DNA of 53,186 nt from a virus (IMGVR_UViG_3300034631_000070:1-53186); one strand, 5' to 3'. Shown: positions 25,823 to 34,549, counted from the first letter of the stretch. Made by a program: numbers and translations. Notes: a model not told the origin generated them from the sequence alone.

Positions 25823-27310
25823 CTACCAGGCATCAAACGACGTTGAGCCTTGGCTTTTATACCCTTCTTCTTGATCGTTATTACTAGCGTGCCAAGCCAA
25901 AGCGGCAGCGATCGCCCCATCTCCATGCCGCTGCTTTCCATCGGTGCCGCGTTTGCGTTTGCTATCGGGCACTTTAGGTACGCCACGCTCAACGACAACG
26001 CATCTATGGTCAAGCAGTAAGTCAGAATCTTCCGGCAATAGGATTGAACGATCTTCAAGTGCTGACTTGTATTTGGGCATGTTCTCCAAATACCAGTTGT
26101 TCGTCAGCATGATTTGGCTGATGCGACTGATACCGTAGCGCTGCATCGCTACCTCAGCCAGATACTGACCATTACCCCGCGCATCGTGAGAGCCGCCAAC
26201 AAATCTCGGCAGGCGGTCTGCGAGGTAAAACAAAATTTGCTCTTGCTGTTTAAAAGGAACGTTCCGTAGTTCTAGACCGAAAGGGGCTTTCCTCACTAAG
26301 TTCGGTTGCTCTTGCAACGGAATGATGTAGGACAAGTCCCCTGATCGCCCAAAGTCCATGCCGTAGGAGGAGCGGAGATGGGGATGAAGTGTGTCTAAAA
26401 GGGGCGCGAGGTGAAATTCCAGCCAGTCTTGCATCTCCGAGAAACGCTCTTCCTCGGACTTGAGCGCAAATTCATCCGGCAAGCTGAGACGCAAAACCGG
26501 AGTCTCGGCGGACATACATTGCTCGACTAAAACTCTGGGGAAATAAACTCCTCCGCTGCGGCTGGGGATGCAAAAGAGTTCCTCGTCAGCATCATCCCCA
26601 AATTCCTCAATGGTTTGTTCCTTCCACTCTGCCTCTGCTTCTGCACTCCACTTCTTCCCCATTACCAGGCAAATGCGCCCGTATAATCCCTCTTCTAGTG
26701 CCCGGTTGAAGTCGGTGAAATGTCGTGAGTAGGGAAACTTGCCTTTGATGACATCCTGCTCTAGTTCGTAGTAAGGCTCTTCAATGCCGTTGTAGGTCGT
26801 AATGATATGAATATGACTGCCCCATAGTCGGAGCGCTTTACCAGCTTTGAATAAACCTGGAAAATCATCGTGGAAGGATGCCTCATCAATGACTACTCGA
26901 CCTTGGCGCGATCGCAGATTTCGCGGACTGCTGGAGAGGGCTTCGATCTTGTAGCCGGAGTTAAAGTGAATCCGGAAGACAAGGATACTCTTATCTTCGT
27001 CCCCATCCCGGAAAATTTCCTCATCTTCGTCGATTTGCGAAACAGCTATGTTATAGGCTTTTGCCCAATCAGCAGCATCCTCTACAAAGCCCCTGGACAT
27101 CTCCTTCTCATAGCCAATGTAGTAGGTGTTTTCGCCGTTGGTCTGAGCCGCTGCTAGAGCGCAATCGCTAGCCTCTGTCCAAGAAATTCCTATCCGCCGT
27201 GACTTTGTATAGAGCTTAATACCGCTCGTATCTGCCAGCCAGCGCTGCTGGTAGGGCAGAAGGATTTTCGGCACTTCTTCCGGTGCCAGTCCTAGTTCCG
27301 AGATTCTCAT
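25823..27310 (-). CDS. Large terminase subunit (Mu gp28 type)
   Basis: This 495-residue protein starts in the Mu gp28 manner and carries a Walker A-like K36-S-R-R-I-G-I-S-W-T motif, the form used by this terminase family. Walker B is V-V-I-D-E-A-S-F-H-D-D at about 134-144. The nuclease half shows G-M-D-F-G-R-S-G-D and H-D-A-R-G-N-G-Q, with acidic residues for metal binding. It packages DNA into heads by headful cutting from the integrated phage ends. It overlaps the small terminase stop by 4 bases. Confidence 0.92.
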   Translation of the reverse strand: MRISELGLAPEEVPKILLPYQQRWLADTSGIKLYTKSRRIGISWTEASDCALAAAQTNGENTYYIGYEKEMSRGFVEDAADWAKAYNIAVSQIDEDEEIFRDGDEDKSILVFRIHFNSGYKIEALSSSPRNLRSRQGRVVIDEASFHDDFPGLFKAGKALRLWGSHIHIITTYNGIEEPYYELEQDVIKGKFPYSRHFTDFNRALEEGLYGRICLVMGKKWSAEAEAEWKEQTIEEFGDDADEELFCIPSRSGGVYFPRVLVEQCMSAETPVLRLSLPDEFALKSEEERFSEMQDWLEFHLAPLLDTLHPHLRSSYGMDFGRSGDLSYIIPLQEQPNLVRKAPFGLELRNVPFKQQEQILFYLADRLPRFVGGSHDARGNGQYLAEVAMQRYGISRISQIMLTNNWYLENMPKYKSALEDRSILLPEDSDLLLDHRCVVVERGVPKVPDSKRKRGTDGKQRHGDGAIAAALAWHASNNDQEEGYKSQGSTSFDAW

Positions 27311-27831
27311 TGAGCAATTCCTAGGATTTGAGCGCGAATATTAGCGGCGGTTTCGTCGCTCATTCCTTTTGTCTTGAGAGTCGCTGCCACTTTGTCAGCA
27401 GTGGCTTTAGCTTTCTCCAGCACTTCCGCCCGGAAGCGCTTCACTGTCACACTAGAGCGATTTAGGGTTGCAACCGTACGCCCCAGTTTATCTAAGGTAA
27501 GCTCTCCGTCATTCTCTAGTTCTAGGTCTAATAAGGCTTTAAAGATTTTCTGTTGAGTCAGTCGAGTGAGGGCATCAGCCAGGTCGTTCTCATCGTCGCC
27601 GACTGTTTCTGTAATTGCCTTCGCCTGCTCGGTGACTATCTTCAGGCTGTCAAGTTGCTCCTGGAACTCTTTCCCGTAGCGATGGATAGCTGATTTAGAG
27701 ATAGAAAAACCCCGCTCGTTCAGCCACTCCGCTAGTCCCTGGTAGTTGGAAAATCCGCCGCTTATGAGACGGCGATCCAAATCAAGTCTTATTTCTTCTG
27801 GAAGCTGGAGAATTGTTGAACGGCGGGGCAT
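27307..27831 (-). CDS. Small terminase subunit (Mu gp27-like, DUF3486)
   Basis: This 174-residue protein matches the Mu gp27 / DUF3486 pattern: P-R-R-S-T-I-L-Q-L-P near the start, then a helix-turn-helix with G-L-A-E-W-L-N-E-R-G-F and I-S-K-S-A-I-H-R-Y-G, then a long helical tail. It recognises phage DNA and loads the large terminase that follows. It is the first gene of the late operon, directly after the activator gene. Confidence 0.85.
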   Translation of the reverse strand: MPRRSTILQLPEEIRLDLDRRLISGGFSNYQGLAEWLNERGFSISKSAIHRYGKEFQEQLDSLKIVTEQAKAITETVGDDENDLADALTRLTQQKIFKALLDLELENDGELTLDKLGRTVATLNRSSVTVKRFRAEVLEKAKATADKVAATLKTKGMSDETAANIRAQILGIAQ

Positions 27832-27859
27832 ATCGTTGTTTCGCTCATCACCCCAATGA

Positions 27860-27881
27860 TGTTGCCGTTATACTAAGAAAA
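27860..27881 (-). promoter_or_regulatory. Candidate late promoter
   Basis: The 50-base gap between the activator and the first late gene holds TATAAC on the minus strand (27872-27867) with no recognisable -35 box. Mu late promoters, which need the C activator, likewise lack a good -35. A small CATCA ... TGATG dyad is just downstream. This is a candidate only. Confidence 0.3.
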
Positions 27882-28295
27882 TCAGTTCTTCTTCTGTGCG
27901 GCTTCGATGATTTTAGCGGCATATCTCGGATTGATTTTGTATTTCCGAGCCAGATTACCTGTAGTTTCTCCTTCCTTATGGTGCAACCGAATTACGGCAT
28001 GTCTCGCCGATGCACGAGCCGATCGCGCTGTTGGGAATCTCAGGTAGTCGCCGCCGTACTCGCCGCACAGCTTCGTCGTTGCTACTTCTCCTATAAGAGG
28101 GATTAGACGATGCTCGGCTTTAACTTTTTTCGATATATAAAGCTTTTTGCCTGCCCAAATCTTGAGAAGAATCATTGTCTTCTCGAAACCAATTAAGTCA
28201 AGCAATTCATCCATCGACGACGGTAGATCTTTCTGGTCAATGGCATTCCAAATTTCTTGTTGCGTCTCTTCTTCCACGACTGTCACTACGTTCAT
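27882..28295 (-). CDS. Mor/C-family transcription activator
   Basis: This 137-residue protein matches the Mor/C family of Mu-like phages. It has a dimerisation region (about 25-80, with L-Y-I-S-K) and the G-G-D-Y-L-R-F-P loop at about 80-87. A C-terminal helix-turn-helix follows at about 105-135 (E-G-E-T-T-G-N-L-A-R-K-Y-K-I). In Mu, Mor turns on middle and C turns on late transcription. It lies alone between the early terminator and the late operon, so it probably switches on the late genes; one protein may do both jobs. The short distance to the late operon fits. Confidence 0.85.
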   Translation of the reverse strand: MNVVTVVEEETQQEIWNAIDQKDLPSSMDELLDLIGFEKTMILLKIWAGKKLYISKKVKAEHRLIPLIGEVATTKLCGEYGGDYLRFPTARSARASARHAVIRLHHKEGETTGNLARKYKINPRYAAKIIEAAQKKN

Positions 28296-28441
28296 TGGGG
28301 GATCTCTTATAAGGTTGCTTTTCCTCCCCCGTTTTATCCAGGCTTAGTTTTTTCGTGGAGTCGGGAGGTAGATTAAATCTATCTTTTGGCTGATTGCGTG
28401 TCGTATGTATGAATACTGACTTCATAGACTCTTCATCTATA

Positions 28442-28474
28442 TAAAAAAATCCCTAACCTGCAAAGGCTAGGGGA
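28442..28474 (-). terminator. Rho-independent terminator of the early operon
   Basis: On the minus strand, CCCTAGCCTTTGCAGGTTAGGG folds into a stem with one mismatch and is followed by a run of seven T (28449-28443). It lies 27 bases after the stop of the last early gene. Confidence 0.85.
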
Positions 28475-28500
28475 ACATTCTTTATTGAATTTCGTAACAT

Positions 28501-28728
28501 CTAGCCTGCTAATGCTCGCCTAATTTGAACGACAGTTTGCCAGTTGAGGCCTAGAACTTTAGCTACTTCCCTAGGATCTTCTTCCTCATCAAAATCCATC
28601 ACCGATAGAGCTAGTTGATAAGGTTCATCTAGCAAGGGAATAACAACCTGATAGGATTTTATGTTTTGGTGGATAAATTGCAGGCGATCACTTGCAAGGC
28701 GAATTTTGGATGCTGTGGATTTGTTCAT
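28501..28728 (-). CDS. Small HTH-like early protein
   Basis: This 75-residue protein is the last of the early operon. Its C-terminus (D-P-R-E-V-A-K-V-L-G-L-N-W-Q-T-V-V-Q-I) reads as a helix-turn-helix. The middle is acidic. It could be a small regulator, but no family is recognised. Confidence 0.6.
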   Translation of the reverse strand: MNKSTASKIRLASDRLQFIHQNIKSYQVVIPLLDEPYQLALSVMDFDEEEDPREVAKVLGLNWQTVVQIRRALAG

Positions 28729-28730
28729 TG

Positions 28731-30725
28731 TTACTCTGCTACGTAGCTTTCAACTTCTTGCTGCAACTCTTCCAACTCAAAACGAAGGTTCGTCAGCTTT
28801 AAATCTAAGTCGCCGTTCTTGGCATGAAGCTCGTTGACTTCCTTGTCTAGGCGATCGCGCTCTTCCCTCAACTCTCGAATTTCCTCAAATGCTACTTCTA
28901 CCCCAATGGCTTCTAAATACTCAGCTAGTTCCTCCGGCGAGGAACATTCAATGAGAGTCGCCAAGGGTGTAACTTTCCCATCCTGACTAACTTGCTTCTG
29001 GTAGTTTGCCAGGGCAGCAAGAGAATTATCATCCTCTCGCCTAATTATCTCGACTAATACCGCCCCAACATGGGGTTCTATGACTTGATAGATACCAGGG
29101 TAAAACTTGCGAATTCGACATCTTTCTTCTGTGTTACTTTCAGCAAACTCTTTAGCCATCTCTAACCAGCCCACCAGGTCGATGTAGGCGTCCATTTCAC
29201 TAGCTGTAGTAACTTGGGTGATGTCTTTCTTGACTGCCGTTGATGGCTTCTGTCCGTCACTGTAGAGCTTGTAAGTGAGGATAGTCGCTCTGTCCTTTTG
29301 CCAATCATGCCAATTTTCGCCGCTGGCGGGGCTAGGGCAAGACCCCTCGCCTGTCCAATCTAGGCGAATTCCTTGCTCTTGCACTTCAGCGACAATAGCG
29401 ATAGACCCATGCTTATCAACGAGATAATCTCCTGATTCAATTGCCTTCGCCCAATATTCTTCCATCCAATAATCTTTGTCTGAGAAGAAATCGATTTTGT
29501 ACTGCCAGTGTGTCAATCCATGTTTTTTGACTGAGCGAACTTCCTTAATCTCAAAACACTGACCATTCAGGGGATACCAGACGATCTGACCTTCTTTGAA
29601 CTTAGGTTGGCTTTCTAGCTCAACTGCTTTAAGAAACACATAGGGGATAAATACCTTTTTCTCTCTGAGGTTTCGCTTTCCATAGAGGAGAACACATGCC
29701 TGGTCGTGGGGAGAGTTTCCTTTAAACTTCTCTACAACTCCCTTTCTGTGTATGTAGTCTAGAAAAGGGCCGCGAACCTGATCTCCGTAAACGACTTCTA
29801 CTTCTGTTCCGGGCCTAAAGCGCTTGGACAGTGTTTTTGCTAGTTCCTCATACCACTGGCACACAGAAGCTTCAGCAAACTTTTGAGGGGTATCGTACAG
29901 GTTTAAAATTTGGCTATTTTTTGTGTTCACATACTCAGAGCGGTAGCCAGTTTCACTGATGACTCCCGTAAAACTAAAATGATGGGCAATTCCTTTAAGA
30001 TCTGGAGTGAATGAAACGCCCACAGTGAGAGGAACCTGACTGTCAACTTGTACCTCAAAGTCTCCGGTTTCCAGCCACGCAGCAGGCATCTCCTGCTCTT
30101 TCTCGTCGGCTTTTGACTTGGAAGATTCTCCAATATTGGTAGTATTCATCTGGACAGTCTTGCCGTTGCGGGTGGCTTTGCGCTTCTGGGGCGCATTCTC
30201 CACCCGTTCTTTAGCAATTTGCAAATCCTCAATCTCAACGCCATTTTTTTGAGCTATTTCTTCCTTCGGTTTGTCCGAAGTTAATTTCATAAGCTCGATC
30301 TTGATGTTGCGAACTAATTTTTCGTCTACATTACAAAGCCGACCAATCTCTACATTTGACCATTGCGACCACTCTTCATCTTTGAGCGCTCGAATTACTG
30401 CTCTACGTTTGTCGGCAGCGGAGCGAGGCAAGCCGTGCCGAGAGTTGGCTTGAAGAGAATGTCGAACTGCATCTCTTTGAGTCCCTTGGTAAATATTGGC
30501 AGCAATGGTTTTTTCTTCTCTCTGTTCTTTACTGGTTAGGCGATGGTAGCCATCACCTAACCAGTAATTCAGACCATCAAAAAACAAATCGATAGGCGGC
30601 AAAGTTATGCCATTTTCCCAGGCTCTTTTGTACTCCTGCAAAGTTTCTTCGTGGAGTTTGGCGCGGGTTTGTGTTCCACCATCTCTCCTGATGAGCCTAG
30701 TGTCGATTTCTTGGTGTTCTACCAT
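28731..30725 (-). CDS. ParB-domain early phage protein
   Basis: The N-terminal 150 residues of this 664-residue protein are a ParB/Srx-type domain: I-D-T-R-L-I-R-R, L-P-P-I-D-L-F-F-D, W-L-G-D-G-Y-H-R-L and the following A-V-R-H-S-L-Q-A-N-S-R-H-G, then a helix-turn-helix. Such proteins occur in the early region of many Mu-like phages. The middle is long and unlike the classic family, with SH3/KOW-like G-Q-I-V-W-Y-P-L strands. The last 45 residues are coiled coil. I chose ATG at 30725, not 30731, because AGGAG is 8 bases before it. Function in phage replication or host takeover is inferred. Confidence 0.7.
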   Translation of the reverse strand: MVEHQEIDTRLIRRDGGTQTRAKLHEETLQEYKRAWENGITLPPIDLFFDGLNYWLGDGYHRLTSKEQREEKTIAANIYQGTQRDAVRHSLQANSRHGLPRSAADKRRAVIRALKDEEWSQWSNVEIGRLCNVDEKLVRNIKIELMKLTSDKPKEEIAQKNGVEIEDLQIAKERVENAPQKRKATRNGKTVQMNTTNIGESSKSKADEKEQEMPAAWLETGDFEVQVDSQVPLTVGVSFTPDLKGIAHHFSFTGVISETGYRSEYVNTKNSQILNLYDTPQKFAEASVCQWYEELAKTLSKRFRPGTEVEVVYGDQVRGPFLDYIHRKGVVEKFKGNSPHDQACVLLYGKRNLREKKVFIPYVFLKAVELESQPKFKEGQIVWYPLNGQCFEIKEVRSVKKHGLTHWQYKIDFFSDKDYWMEEYWAKAIESGDYLVDKHGSIAIVAEVQEQGIRLDWTGEGSCPSPASGENWHDWQKDRATILTYKLYSDGQKPSTAVKKDITQVTTASEMDAYIDLVGWLEMAKEFAESNTEERCRIRKFYPGIYQVIEPHVGAVLVEIIRREDDNSLAALANYQKQVSQDGKVTPLATLIECSSPEELAEYLEAIGVEVAFEEIRELREERDRLDKEVNELHAKNGDLDLKLTNLRFELEELQQEVESYVAE
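30264..30280. repeat. CTTCGG-N5-CCGAAG palindrome, copy 3
   Basis: CTTCGG TTTGT CCGAAG lies inside the ParB-domain gene. It has the same arms as the intergenic copies, with an unrelated loop. Confidence 0.6.
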
Positions 30726-30909
30726 CCCCATTTCTCCTAAATGTTAACTTGCAGCACCAGGCAGGCACTGCATTTTCAAGTCCCTCTAGTTGCACGTGGG
30801 CGTGACTGGATGCCACAACCGAATATCTCTGCCCCTCGTAGAAAACGCGATCGCCTATTTGAAAAGCAGGCGGTGGGGACTGGTACGGCTTCTTCAACGT
30901 TCGAGCCAT
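30697..30909 (-). CDS. Hypothetical SH3/KOW-like protein
   Basis: This 70-residue protein overlaps the start of the ParB-domain gene and the 3' end of the gp16 gene. The middle reads G-D-R-V-F-Y-E-G-Q-R-Y-S-V-V, a small beta-barrel pattern. The compact overlap on both sides supports it as a real gene. Function unknown. Confidence 0.5.
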   Translation of the reverse strand: MARTLKKPYQSPPPAFQIGDRVFYEGQRYSVVASSHAHVQLEGLENAVPAWCCKLTFRRNGDGRTPRNRH

Positions 30910-31316
30910 TTTTTCAAAGATTCAATCAATACAATTCGCTGTTTTTTATTTGTCCATTCCAGGCGCTCTATACCTGTCATCCGTTTTATCCAGACATTCA
31001 GCGCTGGTTCGCTCCCATCCTCGGTTTTTCCAGCGTTGTGGAGTTCTATCCATAGCGCTCGGATCTTATCTGTTTGATCCTTGCGCGGTTTATGGCTGGA
31101 TGCGGGGCTGAGGCGCGTTTTAAATCCTTTGGCTTTAAATGCGTTGAGAACCGCATTTAAGCCTGAAATATCCAAATCCTTACAAGAAGATGCCCCGACT
31201 ACACCCTGAAGAAATGCTCGATAAGCTTCCTCACTAAGTTTCAATTGCTTTTTAGCAACGTGAATCTTAGCTAAAAGCCGTTTTCTCTCTTCTGCGGGTA
31301 AGGATTCGCTTTCCAT
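30894..31316 (-). CDS. gemA: GemA / Mu gp16-family regulatory protein
   Basis: This 140-residue protein matches the Mu gp16 (GemA, DUF1018) family: an N-terminal I-H-V-A-K-K-Q-L-K-L helix, Y-R-A-F-L-Q-G-V-V-G, and a C-terminal I-R-A-L-W-I-E-L ... W-I-K-R-M-T-G-I pattern. In Mu it modulates host gene expression and DNA topology in the early phase. Its presence supports placing this phage in the Mu-like group. Confidence 0.8.
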   Translation of the reverse strand: MESESLPAEERKRLLAKIHVAKKQLKLSEEAYRAFLQGVVGASSCKDLDISGLNAVLNAFKAKGFKTRLSPASSHKPRKDQTDKIRALWIELHNAGKTEDGSEPALNVWIKRMTGIERLEWTNKKQRIVLIESLKKWLER

Positions 31317-31340
31317 AGAAGCCCCAATGATCGAAAGAGC

Positions 31341-31928
31341 TTAGTTGTGGTCTGTACTTCCATTTTCTAGGCTTTGGCTGTAAACTTCCGCAACATCTAA
31401 GACTCCCTGCTGGAATAGGAAGGCGGCGATCGCCTGGGTGTAAAGCTCATTAGTATCGAGGTTGTGAGCCTCGGCATACTGTTTAAGGATTTGGTGGAGT
31501 TCTTGGGGGATGTGCGCCACCAAACTGATTTGAACGGGGCGCGAGTAATTAACCCCAGACACCTGTGGAATCTGTGGATTAAGGGCGGCGATCGGTAGGG
31601 ATAGCTGCCCTTCCAAGGCAGGAACATTCCGCTTGAGCCTGCCAATAATTCGCAAAGAAGTTACCGCTCGACAATGAAGCCATTTGCAAACACCATTGAT
31701 TTCTTCGCTGCTACTTGCCCAGTAGTACCCTGTTTCTGGCGTTGAGCAAACTGCGAATCCTTGGTCTCTTAATTCGGAGACTACATGCCGTAGCCTCCGG
31801 ATTTTGGAAGGAGTAGCCAGGGTTTTTGTCATCGCTTCTATTAAATCTGCCCCTCGCATCCCTTTACTGGCACCCTGGCAGTAACTTTGCAGGAATGTAA
31901 TGACTAGCTGCGGGGATATTTCTTCCAT
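31341..31928 (-). CDS. Hypothetical early DNA-binding-like protein
   Basis: The first 80 residues of this 195-residue protein look like a winged helix (A-D-L-I-E-A-M ... L-R-H-V-V-S-E-L-R-D-Q-G-F). The last 60 contain H-I-P-Q-E-L-H-Q-I-L-K-Q-Y-A-E-A, like the second half of a ribbon-helix-helix. I start at ATG 31928, which overlaps the preceding stop, instead of the GTG at 31931. Regulatory role is inferred. Confidence 0.5.
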   Translation of the reverse strand: MEEISPQLVITFLQSYCQGASKGMRGADLIEAMTKTLATPSKIRRLRHVVSELRDQGFAVCSTPETGYYWASSSEEINGVCKWLHCRAVTSLRIIGRLKRNVPALEGQLSLPIAALNPQIPQVSGVNYSRPVQISLVAHIPQELHQILKQYAEAHNLDTNELYTQAIAAFLFQQGVLDVAEVYSQSLENGSTDHN

Positions 31929-32212
31929 CACAGCCCCCCAATCTTCCTGAGGAGGGAAATAATCTTGCTGGAGTCCAGGAATAATATCTCGTAGGTCGGA
32001 GTAATGCCGCCATTGTATTGCGGCTTATTCATCCAACCGTAGTCAAATATTTGGGCTTGCAATTCCTGCCCAATGGCATTGTCATCCAAAATGAAGGTTC
32101 CATCTAGGAGTGCCGCTCGATAGCGTCGGGGCATTCCGTCAAAAATAATTGAGCTTTGTTGTTTTGGGCGTGCCCACTCAGGCACTTGATTTAGTTCATT
32201 TAGTTCTGGCAT
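31928..32212 (-). CDS. Hypothetical early protein
   Basis: This 94-residue protein precedes the DNA-binding-like gene and couples to it by a 1-base overlap. It has an acidic and aromatic composition and no recognised motif. Confidence 0.45.
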   Translation of the reverse strand: MPELNELNQVPEWARPKQQSSIIFDGMPRRYRAALLDGTFILDDNAIGQELQAQIFDYGWMNKPQYNGGITPTYEILFLDSSKIISLLRKIGGL

Positions 32213-32220
32213 AGAGCCTC

Positions 32221-32430
32221 CTAGTAGTTAGAAATCTTTCTGATTTGCCCAAAGGAAAAAATGTGAAGCCGTTTTTTCCAGGTGTTCTCTGTGGCGTCGA
32301 AAAAATCTTGGCCCCAGAAAAATAGACAGACAGTATTATTTGATGCACTGATCTCGTGAACCGAACCAATGCGCCCGTTCCACTCGCTATTCGGTTTGGT
32401 AACAATCACACGGTCATAGAGTTGAAGCAT
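32221..32430 (-). CDS. Hypothetical KOW-like protein
   Basis: This 69-residue protein begins Y-D-R-V-I-V-T-K-P and has W-N-G-R-I-G-S-V-H-E-I, the strand pattern of small KOW/SH3 barrels. Its ATG lies just 4 bases after a strong terminator-like hairpin, so its expression may be attenuated. Function unknown. Confidence 0.45.
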   Translation of the reverse strand: MLQLYDRVIVTKPNSEWNGRIGSVHEISASNNTVCLFFWGQDFFDATENTWKKRLHIFSFGQIRKISNY

Positions 32431-32433
32431 CTT

Positions 32434-32461
32434 TAAAAAAGAGGGGAGGACAGCCTCCCCC
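32434..32461 (-). terminator. Terminator-like hairpin inside the early operon
   Basis: On the minus strand GGGGAGG, loop CTGT, CCTCCCC is followed by six T (32440-32435). It sits between two early genes and would stop most early transcripts before the downstream genes, unless read through. Confidence 0.7.
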
Positions 32462-32545
32462 GTTAATTGGGAGATTACACTGCGTATGGTTGCCCATCCG
32501 CTACACCCCAGGTGGGGCGTTTCGACTACTGGGCCAGCAGTCTCA

Positions 32546-32746
32546 TCAGGCGGTGATATTTTTCTGCTTCATTAACTGGTCGTACTTGCCTTGAAGTTCC
32601 AGGTAACTTACATAGATGGCTATAGCTGCATCCCCTGCTTTGTCAGGATTAGCAGCGATGAACTTCTGATACTCTTCAAATTGCTGCTGGGAGTCGTAAG
32701 ATAGTTTTGCCAAATCGGAAGGCATGAATTGACTGAGTTTAAGCAC
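32546..32746 (-). CDS. Hypothetical early protein
   Basis: This 66-residue protein is helical, with F-E-E-Y-Q-K-F-I-A-A-N near the middle. It overlaps the preceding gene by 8 bases. No family recognised. Confidence 0.45.
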   Translation of the reverse strand: MLKLSQFMPSDLAKLSYDSQQQFEEYQKFIAANPDKAGDAAIAIYVSYLELQGKYDQLMKQKNITA

Positions 32747-33311
32747 TGGCTATCTCCTTTTTGTTTTTGCGAACTGAACAGATTGTTGTATTAATGTTTG
32801 GGTCGTAAATCTGACCCTTTTGCAATTGCAATACTGGGGCTAGAGGCCCAGTATTTCTAACAAGGCGATATTCCGAGCCTTTCCGTCCGCCTCCGTTGCT
32901 AGTCAGGAAGCCAGCCCGAATCAAGGCAGCACAGTATTCGTAGGCAAAATCTTCATCAATTTCGGCGCACGTTTGTAGATCAGCTTGAGAAAAGACTTTC
33001 AAAACTCGCATCGCCTGCCAGCAACGAGTTTGCTTATCCGGGCTTTTCTGTTTGTTGGGATCTACTACCTCGCCACTGGCTACAATTGGTGCTTGTGCGC
33101 CAGTATTGTAGATGAGCTGATATCGGGTTATTTGTCTGCCTGCCCTATTGGGGTTTAATTTCTTCAAGTAGCTGGCTTTCTCCAGCTCTTGAACATACTG
33201 CTGAAGAAAACCACGAGAGGCACAATCAGCTAAATCTCGCAAAGTAAATTCGCCTAACTTCTGCATTCTTTGCCAAGTAAGTGTTCTGGGGATGGGATTA
33301 CCGGGTTTCAT
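32739..33311 (-). CDS. Tandem winged-helix protein
   Basis: This 190-residue protein carries two copies of one winged-helix-like unit. The first has F-T-L-R-D-L-A-D-C-A ... Y-Q-L-I-Y-N-T-G ... V-V-D-P-N; the second has F-S-Q-A-D-L-Q-T-C-A ... Y-R-L-V-R-N-T-G ... I-Y-D-P-N. I prefer the ATG at 33311 because a GGGAGG site lies 6 bases upstream; the frame also opens at 33335. A DNA-binding role in early control is inferred. Confidence 0.55.
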   Translation of the reverse strand: MKPGNPIPRTLTWQRMQKLGEFTLRDLADCASRGFLQQYVQELEKASYLKKLNPNRAGRQITRYQLIYNTGAQAPIVASGEVVDPNKQKSPDKQTRCWQAMRVLKVFSQADLQTCAEIDEDFAYEYCAALIRAGFLTSNGGGRKGSEYRLVRNTGPLAPVLQLQKGQIYDPNINTTICSVRKNKKEIASA

Positions 33312-33558
33312 CTTGCCCTCCCATCCGGTTGCCATACCGAAGATTTGATAGGCAACTCATCAGGCTGTATCCAGAAATCATTGATTGGGATGCTTCTTGG
33401 ATGATTTCAGCAGCGATGAGTTCGATTTCTTGATCCGTTAGAGCTGCCTTAGAGGCACTGAAAACCTCTGATTCGTATCCCCGAATCTCCTCCAAAAGAT
33501 CGTGGAGGACAGAACAAAAAGCTGCTGTGTAAATCCGCCCTACTACTTGTCCTCGCAT
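33298..33558 (-). CDS. Hypothetical early protein
   Basis: This 86-residue protein overlaps both neighbours by 14-16 bases. The middle is acidic (D-Q-E-I-E-L-I-A-A-E-I-I). No family recognised. Confidence 0.45.
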   Translation of the reverse strand: MRGQVVGRIYTAAFCSVLHDLLEEIRGYESEVFSASKAALTDQEIELIAAEIIQEASQSMISGYSLMSCLSNLRYGNRMGGQDETR

Positions 33559-33812
33559 CGCTCCACCTCTCGTCGATTGATAAATTCTGCAAGCTTCTCG
33601 ATATCTGATGTCCCATCTATCTGCTGGAGCTGCTGATGACCATTCAAAAGCGACTGATGAATATCTTTGATAATTGGTGAGACTGAATGATTTGCTAGAT
33701 AACGTTTGCCGACTGGACTATTCAAAGAGAACCAGCGATTGCAATCGCAACATCCCACCTGATTGCCGTGTCTAACTAAGCTGAAATGTCCGCAGAAGAA
33801 GTCGTTGATCAT
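33543..33812 (-). CDS. Small cysteine-rich early protein
   Basis: This 89-residue protein begins C-G-H-F-S-L-V-R-H-G-N-Q-V-G-C-C-D-C, a plausible zinc site. It overlaps the stop of the MuB gene by 1 base and so is coupled to it. Function unknown. Confidence 0.5.
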   Translation of the reverse strand: MINDFFCGHFSLVRHGNQVGCCDCNRWFSLNSPVGKRYLANHSVSPIIKDIHQSLLNGHQQLQQIDGTSDIEKLAEFINRREVERCEDK

Positions 33813-34519
33813 TACCGCTTACCTCCTTGGCGTTCTAAGTAGGCGTCCCACTGAACTTTGTTACAGGCTTCCCAGCGCTGGCTCTTGACAAAAGCCTCTA
33901 CTTTGGCAAGCTCAACAATGATGCGGCGGACTGACCCTTTACATCTGCTGTGAATTTCAGCAATTAAATCTTCCTCAATGCCTACTTCACAGCAGGTTTG
34001 CGCCAACGACTTGGCATCACTGATGTCGCAGGGTAGGAACTTCAGTTTCTTTGCTAGTCGGCTGGAGAGTTGTTCTCGCTTTGCAAGTTTTTGATCGAGG
34101 TTCTGCATTCCGATCAAAATGACTGGGATGCCTGCTTTGTCGTGGACACTGCGAAGGGTTTCCAGTAAGCGGACATTGTCCACAATCCGGTCTACCTCGT
34201 CGATGAAGAGAGGGGCTTCAGCCGCTCTCAAGCGATCAATAACAAGGTCTTCAGTTGCTTTGGCTGAGCGCATTGGTACTGCGCCCAACTCGTGAGCAAG
34301 GTCGCCCAACATTGAGTAGGGCGTCCAATTCGATGAAGCCTCTAGATAAATGCCGCTGACCTGGACGGCAAGCCAAGCGATCGCCGTCGTTTTTCCGAGT
34401 CCACTTTGACCGTAAATAATACCCATTCTTTCTTTGACACGAGAGGGAAGATTGATCAATTCCTTGTGGGTTTCTGAGAGGAGTCGGATGTTTCTTGTCT
34501 TGGCTAGTTCATTTCGCAT
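33812..34519 (-). CDS. MuB-type transposition ATPase
   Basis: This 235-residue AAA+ protein has Walker A G37-Q-S-G-L-G-K-T44 and Walker B A-P-L-F-I-D-E at 102-108, and follows the transposase gene. MuB-type ATPases bind target DNA as filaments, deliver it to the transposase and prevent insertion into the element itself. It is shorter than Mu B (312 residues), as in several other Mu-like phages. An N-terminal HTH of Mu B is not visible. Confidence 0.88.
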   Translation of the reverse strand: MRNELAKTRNIRLLSETHKELINLPSRVKERMGIIYGQSGLGKTTAIAWLAVQVSGIYLEASSNWTPYSMLGDLAHELGAVPMRSAKATEDLVIDRLRAAEAPLFIDEVDRIVDNVRLLETLRSVHDKAGIPVILIGMQNLDQKLAKREQLSSRLAKKLKFLPCDISDAKSLAQTCCEVGIEEDLIAEIHSRCKGSVRRIIVELAKVEAFVKSQRWEACNKVQWDAYLERQGGKR

Positions 34520-34549
34520 TTATAATGTCCTCAAAACGTGTGGTTTTTG

